A stretch of 64,000 bases of DNA, taken from the NCBI GenBank assembly GCA_946187775.1, contig CAMHSI010000002.1, forward strand, positions 1 to 64,000, read 5' to 3'. Below the pieces are notes generated by a model that worked only from the letters and a program-made list of their open reading frames with translations, did not search any database and was not told the DNA's origin. Below are positions 24,475-36,442 of the stretch, in pieces. The translations under genes and the position numbers were made by a program. Positions within the stretch are counted from its first letter, which is position 1. The number at the start of each line of letters is the position of its first letter. The stretch comes from an uncultured Clostridia bacterium. Its GTDB lineage: Bacteria; Bacillota; Clostridia; Christensenellales; Aristaeellaceae.

Positions 24475-24532
24475 TCCGCCCTGAAATACGGATTCAGACT
24501 CAGCAATGATATTTTTGAAAGAAGGTGTCCCC

Positions 24533-25768
24533 ATGCGCATTTCCGATTCCCAGATCCGGCTGGTCAACAGCCGGATCGAAGCCCTGCTGAAAGCCGGCAA
24601 TTTCTACGGCAAAAAGCTGAAGGAAGCCGGCGTCACCTCCGTTTCCACCCCCGAGGAATTCGAGGCGCTTCCCTTCTCGGAGAAGAGCGACCTCCGGGAT
24701 GCTTATCCCCTGGGCCTTATGACGGTTCCCGAGGATCAGATCGTCCGGATCCATTCCTCCTCCGGCACCACCGGTCTCCCGGTCATCATCCCCTACACCG
24801 CCAAGGACGTGGAGGACTGGGGCATCATGTTCGCCCGCTGCTATGAATATGCCGGAATCACCAAAAAAGACCGGATCCAGATCACTCCCGGATACGGGCT
24901 GTGGACCGCGGGCATCGGCTTCCAGGCCGGGTGCGAGCGGCTGGGCGCCATGGCGATTCCCATGGGCCCCGGCAACACCGAGAAGCAGCTGCAGATGATG
25001 CAGGACATGGAAAGCACCGTCTTGTGCTCCACCTCCTCCTATGCCCTCCTCCTTTCCGAGGAAATTGAGAAGCGAGGCCTCAAAAACAAAATCAAGCTGA
25101 AAAAGGGCATCATCGGCTCCGAGCGCTGGAGCGCGAAAATGCGCGCCCGCATCGCCGAATCCCTGGGCATCGAGCTGTATGATATCTACGGCCTGACCGA
25201 GATCTACGGCCCCGGCATCGGCATCAACTGCAAATACAACACCGGCATGCACTACTGGGATGATTACCTCTATATCGAAATCATCGATCCGAAAACCCTG
25301 AAGCCCGTTCCCGACGGGGAGATGGGTGAAATCGTCATCACCACCCTGGTCAAGGAAGGCGCTCCCCTCATCCGTTACCGCACCCACGACCTGTCCCGGA
25401 TCATTCCCGGAAAGTGCCCCTGCGGCAGCAGGTATCCGAGGCTGGACACCATCATGGGCCGTACCGACGATATGATGAAGATCAAGGGCGTCAATGTCTT
25501 CCCCAGCCAGATCGAGGAAATCCTCCAGGCCTTCCCGGAGGTTTCCAGCGAATACCAGATCCGCATCTCCCATCTCGACGGCAAGGATACCATGCGCATC
25601 TATGTGGAAACCAACGGCTCCGTCAACTTTGCGGAGCTGGCGGACCGCATCGCCGCCAAGGTCAAGAGCGTCATCGGCTTCACTCCCCTGGTCAAGGTGG
25701 TGGAAAACGGCCTCCTGCCCCGCAGCGAAAAGAAAACCAAGCGCGTCATCGACGAGCGCTACGACTGA
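24533..25768 (+). CDS. paaK: Phenylacetate-CoA ligase family protein
   Basis: An adenylate-forming enzyme of about 411 residues. The P-loop-like AMP motif is HSSSGTTGLPVIIPYT (about 77-92), a second core motif is YDIYGLTEIYGPGIGINC, and the hinge region reads YRTHDLSRIIPGKCPCGSRY. ATG 24533 follows GAAGGTG; the track start is nine codons upstream. It sits directly after iorAB, as is common in anaerobes. Together they would interconvert arylpyruvates, aryl-acetyl-CoA and arylacetates, possibly running in the acid-forming, ATP-yielding direction (inference). Confidence 0.9.
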   Translation: MRISDSQIRLVNSRIEALLKAGNFYGKKLKEAGVTSVSTPEEFEALPFSEKSDLRDAYPLGLMTVPEDQIVRIHSSSGTTGLPVIIPYTAKDVEDWGIMFARCYEYAGITKKDRIQITPGYGLWTAGIGFQAGCERLGAMAIPMGPGNTEKQLQMMQDMESTVLCSTSSYALLLSEEIEKRGLKNKIKLKKGIIGSERWSAKMRARIAESLGIELYDIYGLTEIYGPGIGINCKYNTGMHYWDDYLYIEIIDPKTLKPVPDGEMGEIVITTLVKEGAPLIRYRTHDLSRIIPGKCPCGSRYPRLDTIMGRTDDMMKIKGVNVFPSQIEEILQAFPEVSSEYQIRISHLDGKDTMRIYVETNGSVNFAELADRIAAKVKSVIGFTPLVKVVENGLLPRSEKKTKRVIDERYD

Positions 25769-25785
25769 TCCTCCCGGATAGAAGG

Positions 25786-25821
25786 AACCGGCGCGGAATG
25801 CATCTTCCGCGCCGGTTTTTT
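25786..25821. terminator. Terminator between paaK and gyrA (convergent)
   Basis: AACCGGCGCGGAA and TTCCGCGCCGGTT form a 13 bp stem around TGCATC, followed by TTTTT on the plus strand. It separates convergent transcripts and ends the iorAB-paaK operon. Confidence 0.9.
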
Positions 25822-25828
25822 ATAGCGT

Positions 25829-28348
25829 TCAGATTTCAGGGGTTTCCGGGGCCGTTTCCGTCTCTCCCGCGTCCGGGATTCCTCCGGATTCTTCCTCCCG
25901 GAGTTCCTCCTCCGGTTCCTCTTCTTCTTTTTCCGCACGGCACACGCCGACTACGGAACTTCCCTCCGCCAGCCGCATGATCCGCACGCCCTGGGTGGAC
26001 CGTCCGCACACGCGCACGTCCGCCGCCCGGGTCCGGATAATGGTGCCGTCATCGGTAATCAGCAGGATATCCTCGTCTTCGTGCACGAAGAGCAGCGCCA
26101 CCAGGTCGCCGGTCTTCTCCGTCAGCTGCATGGCCTTGACGCCCATGCCGCCGCGGCCCTGCTCCCGGTATTCCTCCGGATCGGTCCGCTTGCCGTAGCC
26201 CAGCTCCGTGATGGCCAGCACCGTGGTATCCGGCTCCACCGCGGCGATATCGATCACCTCGTCGCCGGGTGCGATGCGCATGGAGCGTACGCCGATGGAA
26301 TTCCGTCCCACAGCCCGCACGTGCTGTTCGTTGAAGCGGATGCACTTGCCCTTCCGGGTGGAAAGCAGCATCTCGTCGCTGCCGGTGCTCAGCCGCACGC
26401 CGATCAGCTCGTCGCCCTCCCGCAGCGCGATGGCAATCAGGCCGTTCTTCCGCAGGTTCCTGAATTCATTCAGCTCCGTTTTCTTGATCATGCCGTTCCG
26501 GGTAGCCATCACCAGGTTGTATTCCTGCTCCGTCTCCCTGGGCATGGGCAGCATGGTGGATACTTTCTCACCGCTTGCGATCTGCAGCAGGTTGATGATG
26601 GCCGTGCCCCTGGCCTGCCGGCCCGCTTCCGGAATCTGGTAGCATTTGAGGCTGTACACCCGTCCGGTGTTGGTAAAGAACATAATCTCCTGGTGGGTGC
26701 TGGTCACGAACATCTGCGTGGTGTAGTCCGTCTCCTTGACATTCATGCCGGATACGCCGCGTCCGCCGCGGTGCTGTGCCCGGTACGCGGAGGAGGTGAC
26801 CCGCTTCACATACCCTTCGTGGGTCATGGTCACCACCATGTTCTCTTCCTGGATCAGGTCCTCGATGTCGATATCGTCCTCGGCGATGGTCAGCTCGCTT
26901 CTCCGCTCGTCGCCGAACTTGTCCCGGATCTCGCTGATCTCGGTCTTGATCACGTCCATCAGCAGGTGCTCGTCTCCCAGGATGGCCGTCAGCCGGGCGA
27001 TGGTTTTCTCCAGCTCCTCATATTCCTCCATCAGGCGCTCCCGCTCCAGGCCGGTCAGGCGGGCCAGACGCATGTCCAGGATGGCCTGGGCTTGTCTGTC
27101 CGTGAACTCAAAGCGCTCCATCAGGGCTTCCTTGGCGGCGTTTGTATCCTTGCTCGCCCGGATAATGGCCACGATCTCGTCGATATGTTCCAGCGCCTTC
27201 AGCAGGCCTTCCAAAATATGGGCCCTGTTCTGGGCCTTGTTCAGCTCGAATTTTGTCCGCCGGGTGACCACGTCCTTCTGGTGTTCCAGGTAGTAGTAGA
27301 TCATTTCCCGCAGGTTCAGCACCCGGGGCTTCCCGTTCACCAGCGCCAGCATGTTGGCGCCGAAGTTTTCCTGGAGGCTGGTGTGCTTGAAGAGCATGTT
27401 CAGCACAACCTGGGGCTGCACGTCCTTCTTCAGCTCAATCACGATGCGCATGCCCTGGCGGTCATTCGACTCGTCCCGGATGTCGCTGATGCCTTCGATT
27501 TTCTTTTCGTGCACCAGGTCCGCGATCTTCTTGACCAGCACCGATTTGTTGACCTGGTAGGGGATTTCCGTCACCACGATCCTGCTGCGGCCGGATCCCA
27601 TTTCCTCAACGTTGGTCCGGGCCCGCACGGTGATCCTTCCGTGGCCCGTGCAGTAAGCCTCCCGGATGCCGCTGCGGCCCATGATCAGGCCGCCGGTGGG
27701 GAAATCCGGCCCCTTGATATGCTGCATCAGGTCGTCCACCGTGCATTCCGGATTGTCGATCATGCAGATGACGCCGTTGATCACTTCCGTCAGGTTGTGG
27801 GGCGGAATGTTGGTGGCCATGCCTACGGCGATTCCGTTGGAGCCGTTCACCAGCAGGTTCGGGAACCGGGCCGGCAGCACCGAGGGCTGCTGCAGCGTTT
27901 CGTCGAAGTTGGGATAGAAGTCCACCGTGTCCTTGTCGATGCCGTCCAGCAGGTACATGGTCAGCTTCTGCAGCCGGGCTTCCGTATAACGCATGGCGGC
28001 CGCGCCGTCCCCGTCCACGGAGCCGAAGTTTCCCTGTCCCTCAATCAGCGGATACCGGATGTTGAAGGGCTGGGCCAGGCGCACCATGGCGTCGTATACG
28101 GAAGAATCCCCGTGGGGATGGAATTTACCGAGAACGTCGCCCACCACGCGGGCGCTCTTGCGGGTCGGCTTGTCCGGCGTCATCCCCAGCTCCTCGGACA
28201 TGTCGTAAAGGATCCGCCGGTGAACCGGCTTCAGTCCGTCCCGCACGTCCGGCAGCGCGCGGTCCACAATGACTGCCATGGCATAGGCAATGAAGCTTTT
28301 CTTCATTTCCTGTTCCAGATTTACCGGAATCAGTTTATCCTGAATCAT
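25829..28348 (-). CDS. gyrA: DNA gyrase subunit A
   Basis: 839 residues. The N-terminal DNA breakage domain has [39 protein letters not shown] and the catalytic Tyr in [20 protein letters not shown]. The C-terminal half is a six-bladed pinwheel with repeats such as [20 protein letters not shown] and a GyrA-box-like segment [14 protein letters not shown]. The tail is acidic ([18 protein letters not shown]). gyrA follows gyrB by 31 bases on the same transcript. Gyrase introduces negative supercoils using ATP. Confidence 0.97.
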   Translation of the reverse strand: MIQDKLIPVNLEQEMKKSFIAYAMAVIVDRALPDVRDGLKPVHRRILYDMSEELGMTPDKPTRKSARVVGDVLGKFHPHGDSSVYDAMVRLAQPFNIRYPLIEGQGNFGSVDGDGAAAMRYTEARLQKLTMYLLDGIDKDTVDFYPNFDETLQQPSVLPARFPNLLVNGSNGIAVGMATNIPPHNLTEVINGVICMIDNPECTVDDLMQHIKGPDFPTGGLIMGRSGIREAYCTGHGRITVRARTNVEEMGSGRSRIVVTEIPYQVNKSVLVKKIADLVHEKKIEGISDIRDESNDRQGMRIVIELKKDVQPQVVLNMLFKHTSLQENFGANMLALVNGKPRVLNLREMIYYYLEHQKDVVTRRTKFELNKAQNRAHILEGLLKALEHIDEIVAIIRASKDTNAAKEALMERFEFTDRQAQAILDMRLARLTGLERERLMEEYEELEKTIARLTAILGDEHLLMDVIKTEISEIRDKFGDERRSELTIAEDDIDIEDLIQEENMVVTMTHEGYVKRVTSSAYRAQHRGGRGVSGMNVKETDYTTQMFVTSTHQEIMFFTNTGRVYSLKCYQIPEAGRQARGTAIINLLQIASGEKVSTMLPMPRETEQEYNLVMATRNGMIKKTELNEFRNLRKNGLIAIALREGDELIGVRLSTGSDEMLLSTRKGKCIRFNEQHVRAVGRNSIGVRSMRIAPGDEVIDIAAVEPDTTVLAITELGYGKRTDPEEYREQGRGGMGVKAMQLTEKTGDLVALLFVHEDEDILLITDDGTIIRTRAADVRVCGRSTQGVRIMRLAEGSSVVGVCRAEKEEEEPEEELREEESGGIPDAGETETAPETPEI

Positions 28349-28379
28349 CTTTCTTCTCCTGCGTTCTTAATCGTTCCGC

Positions 28380-30398
<2,019 letters not shown>

Positions 30399-30467
30399 TC
30401 AGGGCGGTTCCGGGCCGTTTCTGAAATCCCCGGATCCGTTGAAAAACATAGCATTCACAGCCTTTCT

Positions 30468-30476
30468 ATTATACCA
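30468..30476 (-). promoter_or_regulatory. Extended -10 element upstream of gyrB
   Basis: Minus strand TGGTATAAT, a consensus -10 with the TGn extension; the -35 region (TTCCGT) is poor. It lies about 120 bases before the gyrB start. Confidence 0.5.
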
Positions 30477-30576
30477 CTTTCATGGCCGGAACGGAAGGGT
30501 TTTCTGAATTTTTCTTTCCTATTTATACGTAAATCAGAAGGGGTCCGTACATTTCGGTTCAGCCGCGGGATCCCGG

Positions 30577-31635
30577 TCAGGCCAGGGTCTCCCCGTCAAT
30601 CCGGATCCTCGCCGCGATCATTTTTGCCAGGAAATACAGCAGGGCGCATTCCGCTTCCTGCCAGATCCGCCGGTTTCTGGGCTCCGCGCAGATCAGGTAT
30701 CCGTCCGTCTCCCCGTCCATGCTGACCCGGACCACGCACAGGGTTTCAATCTCCCGCTCCGCCAGTGCCGCGTAAAAAGCCGGGCTTCTTTCCTTCACCT
30801 TCTCCAGGCTGTTGTCGGAAAACATGTCCTCATTGCGGATCAGCTCATCCAGGTCCTGAACCGGTACCGCAACCCCGCTGTTTCGTACCGCCCTCATCAC
30901 CCTGTCGCGTCCCGTGTAATAGAGTTCGGAAATCTGCAGCTCCTCCATCAGAAGCGGCATCACGCTGTGAAGCCGGTTCCGGAGGCCGGGAACCATCTCA
31001 AAGGCCCGGATCACCCGGCTGTAGGTGGTATACATCCCCTTCCGGGCAATCTGGCGGATCACGATATCCCGGTGTTTTTCCTTCACATAGATGATATAGC
31101 AGTTCCGTCCCTTGGTCTTTCCGCGGTACAGGGTCTTGTCGATCATTTCAAACAGCTCGTCGTAATTCCGGGTGTCCGCCGGGTAAATGGCGCATCCCAC
31201 CGTGGCGGTCACAAAGGGACTGCAGTCCCCGGCCGCCACGTTCCTGCGCAGCACGCTTCCGTCATACAGGGAGGTGAAGAATGCTTTTACATCGTCATAG
31301 TTCGTGTCCCGCAGGTTTACCATCAGGAACTCATCCCCGCCGAAGCGGCCCACAACCCCGAATTCCCGCACCCTCTCCGCCAGGCTCCGAGCCACGTCCG
31401 CCAGCACCGCGTCCCCGATATGGTGTCCGTAGGTGTCGTTGACAAACTTGAAGTTGTCCAGGTCCACCATCGCGAAGGAAAAAGGAATTTCATGCGCGAT
31501 CAGCCACTGGGCAAACCACAGGATATGGCCGCGGGAAACCAGCCCGGTCAGCTGGTCCAGGATGCCGTACATTCCTTCTTCTTCTATTTTTTCAGCGAAA
31601 TATGGATATTTCCTGAGCTGTTCTTCCGTATACAT
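30577..31635 (-). CDS. GGDEF-domain diguanylate cyclase with a C-terminal GAF-like region
   Basis: 352 residues, soluble, no signal peptide. Residues about 25-185 form the GGDEF domain: LDQLTGLVSRGH, MVDLDNFKFVNDTYGHHIGD and the active site RFGGDEF. The RxxD inhibitory site is not evident (REFGVVGRF precedes). The C-terminal part (about 205-350; IETLCVVRVSMDGETDGYLI) looks like a degenerate GAF or similar sensor. The arrangement, catalytic domain first, is the reverse of most GGDEF proteins. It lies 45 bases downstream of the pectinesterase gene on the same strand, so the two may be co-transcribed. Confidence 0.85.
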   Translation of the reverse strand: MYTEEQLRKYPYFAEKIEEEGMYGILDQLTGLVSRGHILWFAQWLIAHEIPFSFAMVDLDNFKFVNDTYGHHIGDAVLADVARSLAERVREFGVVGRFGGDEFLMVNLRDTNYDDVKAFFTSLYDGSVLRRNVAAGDCSPFVTATVGCAIYPADTRNYDELFEMIDKTLYRGKTKGRNCYIIYVKEKHRDIVIRQIARKGMYTTYSRVIRAFEMVPGLRNRLHSVMPLLMEELQISELYYTGRDRVMRAVRNSGVAVPVQDLDELIRNEDMFSDNSLEKVKERSPAFYAALAEREIETLCVVRVSMDGETDGYLICAEPRNRRIWQEAECALLYFLAKMIAARIRIDGETLA

Positions 31636-31680
31636 GGTTCATCCCTCTCCGTAAAAGGCTCTCCGGCGGGACGTTCCGGA

Positions 31681-32661
31681 TCAGTCCTGTCCCGGCCGCC
31701 ATCCGTCCCCGCCGCCGAGCACCGCTTCCGGGGTGATCCCTTCGGCTTCGGCATCCGTCAGGCGCTTCTGGGACGGATGCCGCGTTCCCTGGTCCGCCCG
31801 CTCCCCGGAGGTTTTCCATTCGCCGCAGCGGTCCGTCACAACCCGTTCTTCGTCCCAGTCGGCAAAGCCCTCCGGAGCCACATGCCCGTCCATCCGGCAT
31901 TCCAGGAACAGGGTGGCGGCGTGCTTCCGCCAGGGCCTTCCCAGGTATCCTGCCCCGGGCGCGCAATCCCCCGTCAGGCTGCACCTGTGGAACACGAATC
32001 CGAAGGGAAGGCTTTCATTCGTGTTGGCGGCGGTATACCACCCGCCCCGCTCGTTCATGAAAAGTGTGCATCCTTCAAACCAGCACCGGTAGGGTCCGAA
32101 GATGAAGTCCACATCCCCCCGGATCAGGCAGTTCTCGAAATACTGCCGGCTGTGGGTTGCCGGGCCGTCCTCCACCCGGAGATAAGCCTCCGCGCATCCG
32201 GTCCGCTCACCGATATCCTCCTTCACGTTGGGCAGCCGCACCGGGCCGCAGAACAGCGTATCCTGGTTCGCGACCAGGCTGCAGTTCCGCCAGGTTCCCC
32301 GGTCTCCCGCCGCGTAAACGGCCACCGCCTGGCCCACCTTCCGCCCGTCCCCCGCGTCGTTGCGGATCGTCATGTTCTCCACCGTCACATCCCTGCCGGT
32401 CACCATCAGCGTGGAGGACAGGAAGGTGCCCTTCTCCGTTCCGTCCGGATACAGGTCCTTGGCGCATCCGTTCCAGGCCAGCACCGTGTTTTCCCGGTCC
32501 TCGCCGATAAGGCGCACGCTGCTGCGGTGGATCACCGTTTTTTCCCGGTATTCCCCCCGCCGCACAAAGATTTCCCTGTCCCCGCCGTTTTCCGGCAGGG
32601 AATCAACCGCTTCCTGAATGCTTTGGAAGTCCCCGCTTCCGTCCCTGGCAACAACAATCAT
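31681..32661 (-). CDS. Pectinesterase (CE8), cytoplasmic
   Basis: 326 residues of right-handed beta-helix. The CE8 signatures are all visible: GQAVAVYA, the catalytic region VANQDTLFC and RGDVDFIFG (two Asp), and LGRPWR (Arg and Trp). There is no signal peptide (it starts MIVVARDGSGDFQSIQEAVD), so it probably removes methyl groups from oligogalacturonides after import. Divergent from the GH4 gene across 177 bases. Confidence 0.92.
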   Translation of the reverse strand: MIVVARDGSGDFQSIQEAVDSLPENGGDREIFVRRGEYREKTVIHRSSVRLIGEDRENTVLAWNGCAKDLYPDGTEKGTFLSSTLMVTGRDVTVENMTIRNDAGDGRKVGQAVAVYAAGDRGTWRNCSLVANQDTLFCGPVRLPNVKEDIGERTGCAEAYLRVEDGPATHSRQYFENCLIRGDVDFIFGPYRCWFEGCTLFMNERGGWYTAANTNESLPFGFVFHRCSLTGDCAPGAGYLGRPWRKHAATLFLECRMDGHVAPEGFADWDEERVVTDRCGEWKTSGERADQGTRHPSQKRLTDAEAEGITPEAVLGGGDGWRPGQD

Positions 32662-32792
32662 TTTTCCTTCTCCGTCTTCTGTTTTTTTCTGTCCGCTATT
32701 TTACAGAACTCTCTGCCCGCCGTCAATGTCCCCTGTTTTGTTTGGCATATGCATTTCCTCCGGAATCCGTGGATTTCAGGGAAAAGTTCTGC

Positions 32793-32798
32793 TATAAT
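32793..32798 (+). promoter_or_regulatory. Predicted -10 element of the GH4 gene
   Basis: A consensus TATAAT lies 41 bases before the GH4 ATG. The -35 region is poor (TGGATT at about the right distance), so activator dependence is possible. Confidence 0.45.
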
Positions 32799-32838
32799 CT
32801 CCTCACCGCAATATATGATCAACTGGAGGAAACTTTCT

Positions 32839-34218
32839 ATGCATAACGCAAAGGAACTGACCGTTGCCTACATCGGGGGCGGCTCCCGGGGATGGGCCTG
32901 GGGCTTTATGACGGACCTGGCCATGGATCCGGACCTGTGCGGCCTTGTCCGCCTGTACGATATCGACCGGGACGCCGCGGAGCGTAACCGGATCATCGGG
33001 GAAAAGATCAGCGCCCGTCCGGAAGCTGTTTCCCGCTGGCGCTACGAAGTCAGCAATTCCCTGGAGGAGGCCCTCACCGGGGCGGATTTCGTGGTCATCT
33101 CCATCCTTCCCGCCACCTTTGAGGAAATGCGCAGCGATGTCCACCTGCCGGAGCGGGTCGGCGTCTTCCAGCCCGTGGGAGATACCGTAGGCGCCGGCGG
33201 CTTCATGCGGGCCATGCGCACGATTCCCATGTATGTCACCATCGCCGAAGCCATCCGGGATTACTCTCCGGATGCCTGGGTCATCAACTACACCAATCCC
33301 ATGTCCCTGTGCGTCCGCACCCTGTACAAGGTCTTCCCCGGCATTCATGCCTTCGGCTGCTGCCACGAGGTTTTCGGAACCCAGAAGCTGCTGTGCAGCA
33401 TGCTGGAAACCGAGGAGGGCGTTCCCGGCGTCCGCCGGCAGGACCTGCGCACCACCGTCACCGGCATCAACCACTTCACCTGGATCACCGAGGCTTCCTG
33501 GGGGGATGTGGACCTGATGCCCCTCTACGCCCGTTTTGCCGATAAATACGCGGAAAGCGGCTATGAGCAGGGTCAGGATAACAACTGGATGAATTCCCAT
33601 TTCGGCTGCGCCCACCGGGTAAAATTCGACCTTTTCCGCCGTTACGGCGCCATCGCCGCCGCCGGGGATCGGCACCTGGCCGAGTTTGTCGCCCCCTGGT
33701 ACACGAAGGATCCCGAAACCGTACACTCCTGGAAGTTCAGCCTGACCCCCGTTTCCTGGCGGATGGAGGACCTGAAGAACCGGCTTGCCCGGTCCGAACG
33801 GCTGGTCTCCGGCGCGGAGGAGCCCTCCCTGGCCGGTTCCGGCGAAGAGGGTCACCTGCTGCTCAAAGCCCTGCTGGGCCTGGGCGACCTGGTTTCCAAC
33901 GTCAATATTCCCAACCGGGGGCAGATTCCGGATCTTCCCATGGACGCGGTGGTGGAGACCAACGCCCTGTTCACCCGCGGCCGCATCGAGCCCTTGTTTG
34001 CCGGGGCCATGCCCTCCTCCGTCCGTCCCCTGGTTGCCCGCCATGTCCTGAACCAGGAAAACACCCTGACTGCCGCCCTTGAATGCGACAGAAAGCTGGG
34101 GTTCACCACTTTCATGAATGATCCCCAGCTGGCAGCCGTATCCCCGGCCGAAGGTGAAAAACTGTTCTGTGATATGCTGGAGAACCAGCGGTCTTATCTC
34201 CCGGCGGGATGGTTCTGA
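32839..34218 (+). CDS. Glycoside hydrolase family 4, probable alpha-galacturonidase
   Basis: 459 residues from ATG 32839 (GGAGGA upstream); the 1083-residue track ORF is just an open frame through the divergent gene. GH4 enzymes use NAD+ and a metal by a redox mechanism. The Rossmann motif is VAYIGGGSRGWAW, the metal-binding Cys/His lie in FGCCHEVFGTQ and TGINHFTW, and the substrate Asn in VINYTNPMSLC. The pectin context and sequence style favour an LplD-like alpha-galacturonidase over an alpha-galactosidase or phospho-glycosidase (inference). It acts in the cytosol on short galacturonides. Convergent with the ATPase gene; stop codons are adjacent. Confidence 0.87.
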   Translation: MHNAKELTVAYIGGGSRGWAWGFMTDLAMDPDLCGLVRLYDIDRDAAERNRIIGEKISARPEAVSRWRYEVSNSLEEALTGADFVVISILPATFEEMRSDVHLPERVGVFQPVGDTVGAGGFMRAMRTIPMYVTIAEAIRDYSPDAWVINYTNPMSLCVRTLYKVFPGIHAFGCCHEVFGTQKLLCSMLETEEGVPGVRRQDLRTTVTGINHFTWITEASWGDVDLMPLYARFADKYAESGYEQGQDNNWMNSHFGCAHRVKFDLFRRYGAIAAAGDRHLAEFVAPWYTKDPETVHSWKFSLTPVSWRMEDLKNRLARSERLVSGAEEPSLAGSGEEGHLLLKALLGLGDLVSNVNIPNRGQIPDLPMDAVVETNALFTRGRIEPLFAGAMPSSVRPLVARHVLNQENTLTAALECDRKLGFTTFMNDPQLAAVSPAEGEKLFCDMLENQRSYLPAGWF

Positions 34219-34230
34219 TTACAGAACCAT
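34209..34230. other. Palindrome shared by the ends of two convergent genes
   Basis: ATGGTTCTG-ATTA-CAGAACCAT: the last codons of both the GH4 gene and the ATPase gene are the arms and the two stop codons meet in the loop. It could act as a weak bidirectional terminator, although no T tract follows. Confidence 0.5.
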
Positions 34231-35289
34231 CTCCGTCTCCCCGTCAAAGAGGTAAATGCTTTCCTTCGGGATGTAGAAGGTCATGGGGCCGTCGCTGTCC
34301 GGCGTGTCATGGCTGTCCACCTTCAGGATGGCCCGCTGCTCCCCGCAGGTAATATACACGTTCGTATTGTCGCCCAGCATTTCTGTGAGTTCCACCTCGC
34401 AGTCAATGCGGGCGGCATTTTCCTGTTCATGGAGCACGATGGATTCCGGCCGGAAACCGAAGACGATTTCCTTGCCCTCGCAGGCGGCAGCGTCCTCCCG
34501 CAGGGCCTTCAGGTCCACCTTCTGGTTTCCGAAGGTGATGCAGCCGTTCTCCACCCTGCTGCGCACAAAGTTCATGGGCGGCTCGCCGATGAACCCGGCC
34601 ACGAACACGTTCGCCGGCTTGAAGTACAGCTCATAGGGAGTACCCACCTGCTGGATGTATCCGTCCTTCATGACCACAATCCGGTCCGCCAGGGTCATGG
34701 CTTCCGTCTGGTCATGGGTCACGTAGATGGTGGTGGATCCCGTCTCCCGGTGGATCTGGGCGATTTCGCTGCGCATGGTCACGCGCTGCTTGGCGTCCAG
34801 GTTGCTCAGCGGTTCGTCCATCAGGAAGATGCCCACCTTGCGGATCAGGGCACGGCCGATGGCCACGCGCTGCCGCTGGCCGCCGGAGAGGGCCCGGGGC
34901 AGCCGGTCCAGGTACTCCGTCAGACCGAGGATCTTGGCGGTTTTCTGCACCCGCTCCTCAATCACGTCCTCGTCCACGCCCTGCAGCGTCAGGCCGAAGG
35001 CAATGTTGTCGTACACCGTCATTTGGGGATACAGGGCGTAGCTCTGGAAAACCATGGCCACTTCCCGGTCCCGGGGGCTTTTTTCGTTGGCCCGGACGCC
35101 GTTGATCAGGAATTCGCCGCTGGAGATGTTCTCCAGGCCGGCGATCATTCGCAGCGTCGTGGATTTTCCGCAGCCGGAAGGTCCGACAAAAACGATAAAT
35201 TCACCCTTCTCAATCTCAAGGTTGAAATTGTGCACCGCGTGAAATCCGTTCGGGTAAATCTTGTTGATGTTCTTCAGTTCAATGTACAT
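34219..35289 (-). CDS. ABC transporter ATP-binding protein (MsmX/UgpC type)
   Basis: 356 residues. Walker A GPSGCGKST, Q-loop MVFQSYALYP, signature LSGGQRQR, Walker B IFLMDEPLSNLDA and the His switch VTHDQTEAM are intact. The C-terminal OB-fold regulatory domain contains FGFRPESI, as in MsmX/UgpC/MalK. It energises LplB/YtcP-type permeases, which carry no ATPase of their own in these operons. Last gene of the transport operon that begins at 44695; 20 bases after the GH105 gene. A second copy is at 37645. Confidence 0.93.
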   Translation of the reverse strand: MYIELKNINKIYPNGFHAVHNFNLEIEKGEFIVFVGPSGCGKSTTLRMIAGLENISSGEFLINGVRANEKSPRDREVAMVFQSYALYPQMTVYDNIAFGLTLQGVDEDVIEERVQKTAKILGLTEYLDRLPRALSGGQRQRVAIGRALIRKVGIFLMDEPLSNLDAKQRVTMRSEIAQIHRETGSTTIYVTHDQTEAMTLADRIVVMKDGYIQQVGTPYELYFKPANVFVAGFIGEPPMNFVRSRVENGCITFGNQKVDLKALREDAAACEGKEIVFGFRPESIVLHEQENAARIDCEVELTEMLGDNTNVYITCGEQRAILKVDSHDTPDSDGPMTFYIPKESIYLFDGETEMVL

Positions 35290-35309
35290 CCGTTCCTGCC
35301 TCCTTGCCG

Positions 35310-36440
35310 TTACTTATCCAGGCGTCTGATCTCGGTATAGCAGAGCACAAAGGGCGCCGCGCCTTTCGCGTCATCCGAAACCACCGGCTCCGAAATATAG
35401 TATTCATAGCTTCCGTCCCGCCGGCGGTTGTTTTCCGGCCCAAGTCCGGCCACCAGGCAGATGTTCTCCAGGCCGACCATCCCGTCCCTGATCTTCAGGA
35501 ACCGGTTCTGGATTCCCTCAAAGGTTTTCTTTCCAAGTTCCCGGAACCCTTCGTCCAGCACCCCGAGCCGGGCGCCCTTCAGCATGGCGCACGCGATCAT
35601 GGCGCTTCCGCTGGTTTCGGGATAGTTCCCTTCCCGGCCCTTCTGGTCCACAACCTGCAGGTACATTCCCGTTTCCGGATCCGCGTAATGGGAGATGGCC
35701 TCCAGCAGCTCCCGAAGGGTGTCCGCCAGCTCCGCGCGTTCCTCCATTCCCTTGGGAAGGATCTCAATCAGGTCCGTCAGCGCCAGGGAATACCAGCCGA
35801 TGGCCCGCAGCCAGAAGTTCTTGCTCAGGCCCGTCTCCGGATCCGCCCAGAAGGCCTTCCTGCTTGCGTCGTATCCGTGGTAGTACAAGCCGGTCTTCGG
35901 ATCCCGCATCCGTTTGCGGATCGTCCGCAGCTGCTGCATGATGTCCCCGATGTCTCCCTTTCCGAAGGTGTTTTCATACATCGCCAGGAAGGGCAGCGCC
36001 ATGTAGGTTCCGTCCAGCCACACCTGGTTCGGGTAAATCAGCTTGTGCCAGAAGTTCCCTTCCTCCGTACGGGGCTGTTCCTTCAGGCTCCGGTACAGGT
36101 ACTCGGCGGCCTTCCGGTACTTTTCATTCTCCGTCCGGGCATACAGGGGAAACAGGATCCGGCCTTCGTTGTAATCATCCAGGGCGTGCTTGTCCGCTTC
36201 GAAGGTGTCAACGGTTCCGTCCTCCCGGACGAAGCTGTCCCCCACCTGCTCCACAAAAGCCGCGTACCGGTCGTCCCCGGTAATCTCTGTCATGGCCAGC
36301 AGCGCCGTCAGCATGCATCCGTCAATATAGTTCCAGCTGACATCCTTGCCTTCCCTGATCTTTTCCAGGTTCCAGGCTGTCCGCCGGGGAGTGCTGCGCC
36401 GGACCAGCTCCAGAATGTACCGCTCAATCGTCTCGTGCAT
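35310..36440 (-). CDS. Unsaturated rhamnogalacturonyl/glucuronyl hydrolase (GH105, YteR-like)
   Basis: 376 residues from ATG 36438-36440; the track ORF extends into other sequence upstream. An (alpha/alpha)6 barrel with DDYNEGRILFPLYA, QVWLDGTYMALPFLAMY, YYHGYDASRKAFWADP, FWLRAIGWYSLALTD and NYPETSGSAMIACAML, the signature elements of GH105. It removes the unsaturated uronic acid left by pectin lyases, using vinyl-ether hydration. There is no signal peptide, so it acts on imported oligosaccharides. It lies between two unknown membrane genes and the ATPase gene in the transport operon. Confidence 0.93.
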   Translation of the reverse strand: MHETIERYILELVRRSTPRRTAWNLEKIREGKDVSWNYIDGCMLTALLAMTEITGDDRYAAFVEQVGDSFVREDGTVDTFEADKHALDDYNEGRILFPLYARTENEKYRKAAEYLYRSLKEQPRTEEGNFWHKLIYPNQVWLDGTYMALPFLAMYENTFGKGDIGDIMQQLRTIRKRMRDPKTGLYYHGYDASRKAFWADPETGLSKNFWLRAIGWYSLALTDLIEILPKGMEERAELADTLRELLEAISHYADPETGMYLQVVDQKGREGNYPETSGSAMIACAMLKGARLGVLDEGFRELGKKTFEGIQNRFLKIRDGMVGLENICLVAGLGPENNRRRDGSYEYYISEPVVSDDAKGAAPFVLCYTEIRRLDK

Positions 36441-36442
36441 GC

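Noticed and set aside
30967-34218. 1083-codon open frame taken as one protein
   Set aside because: Only the part from ATG 32839 is coding (GH4). The first 620 codons are antisense to the GGDEF and pectinesterase genes.
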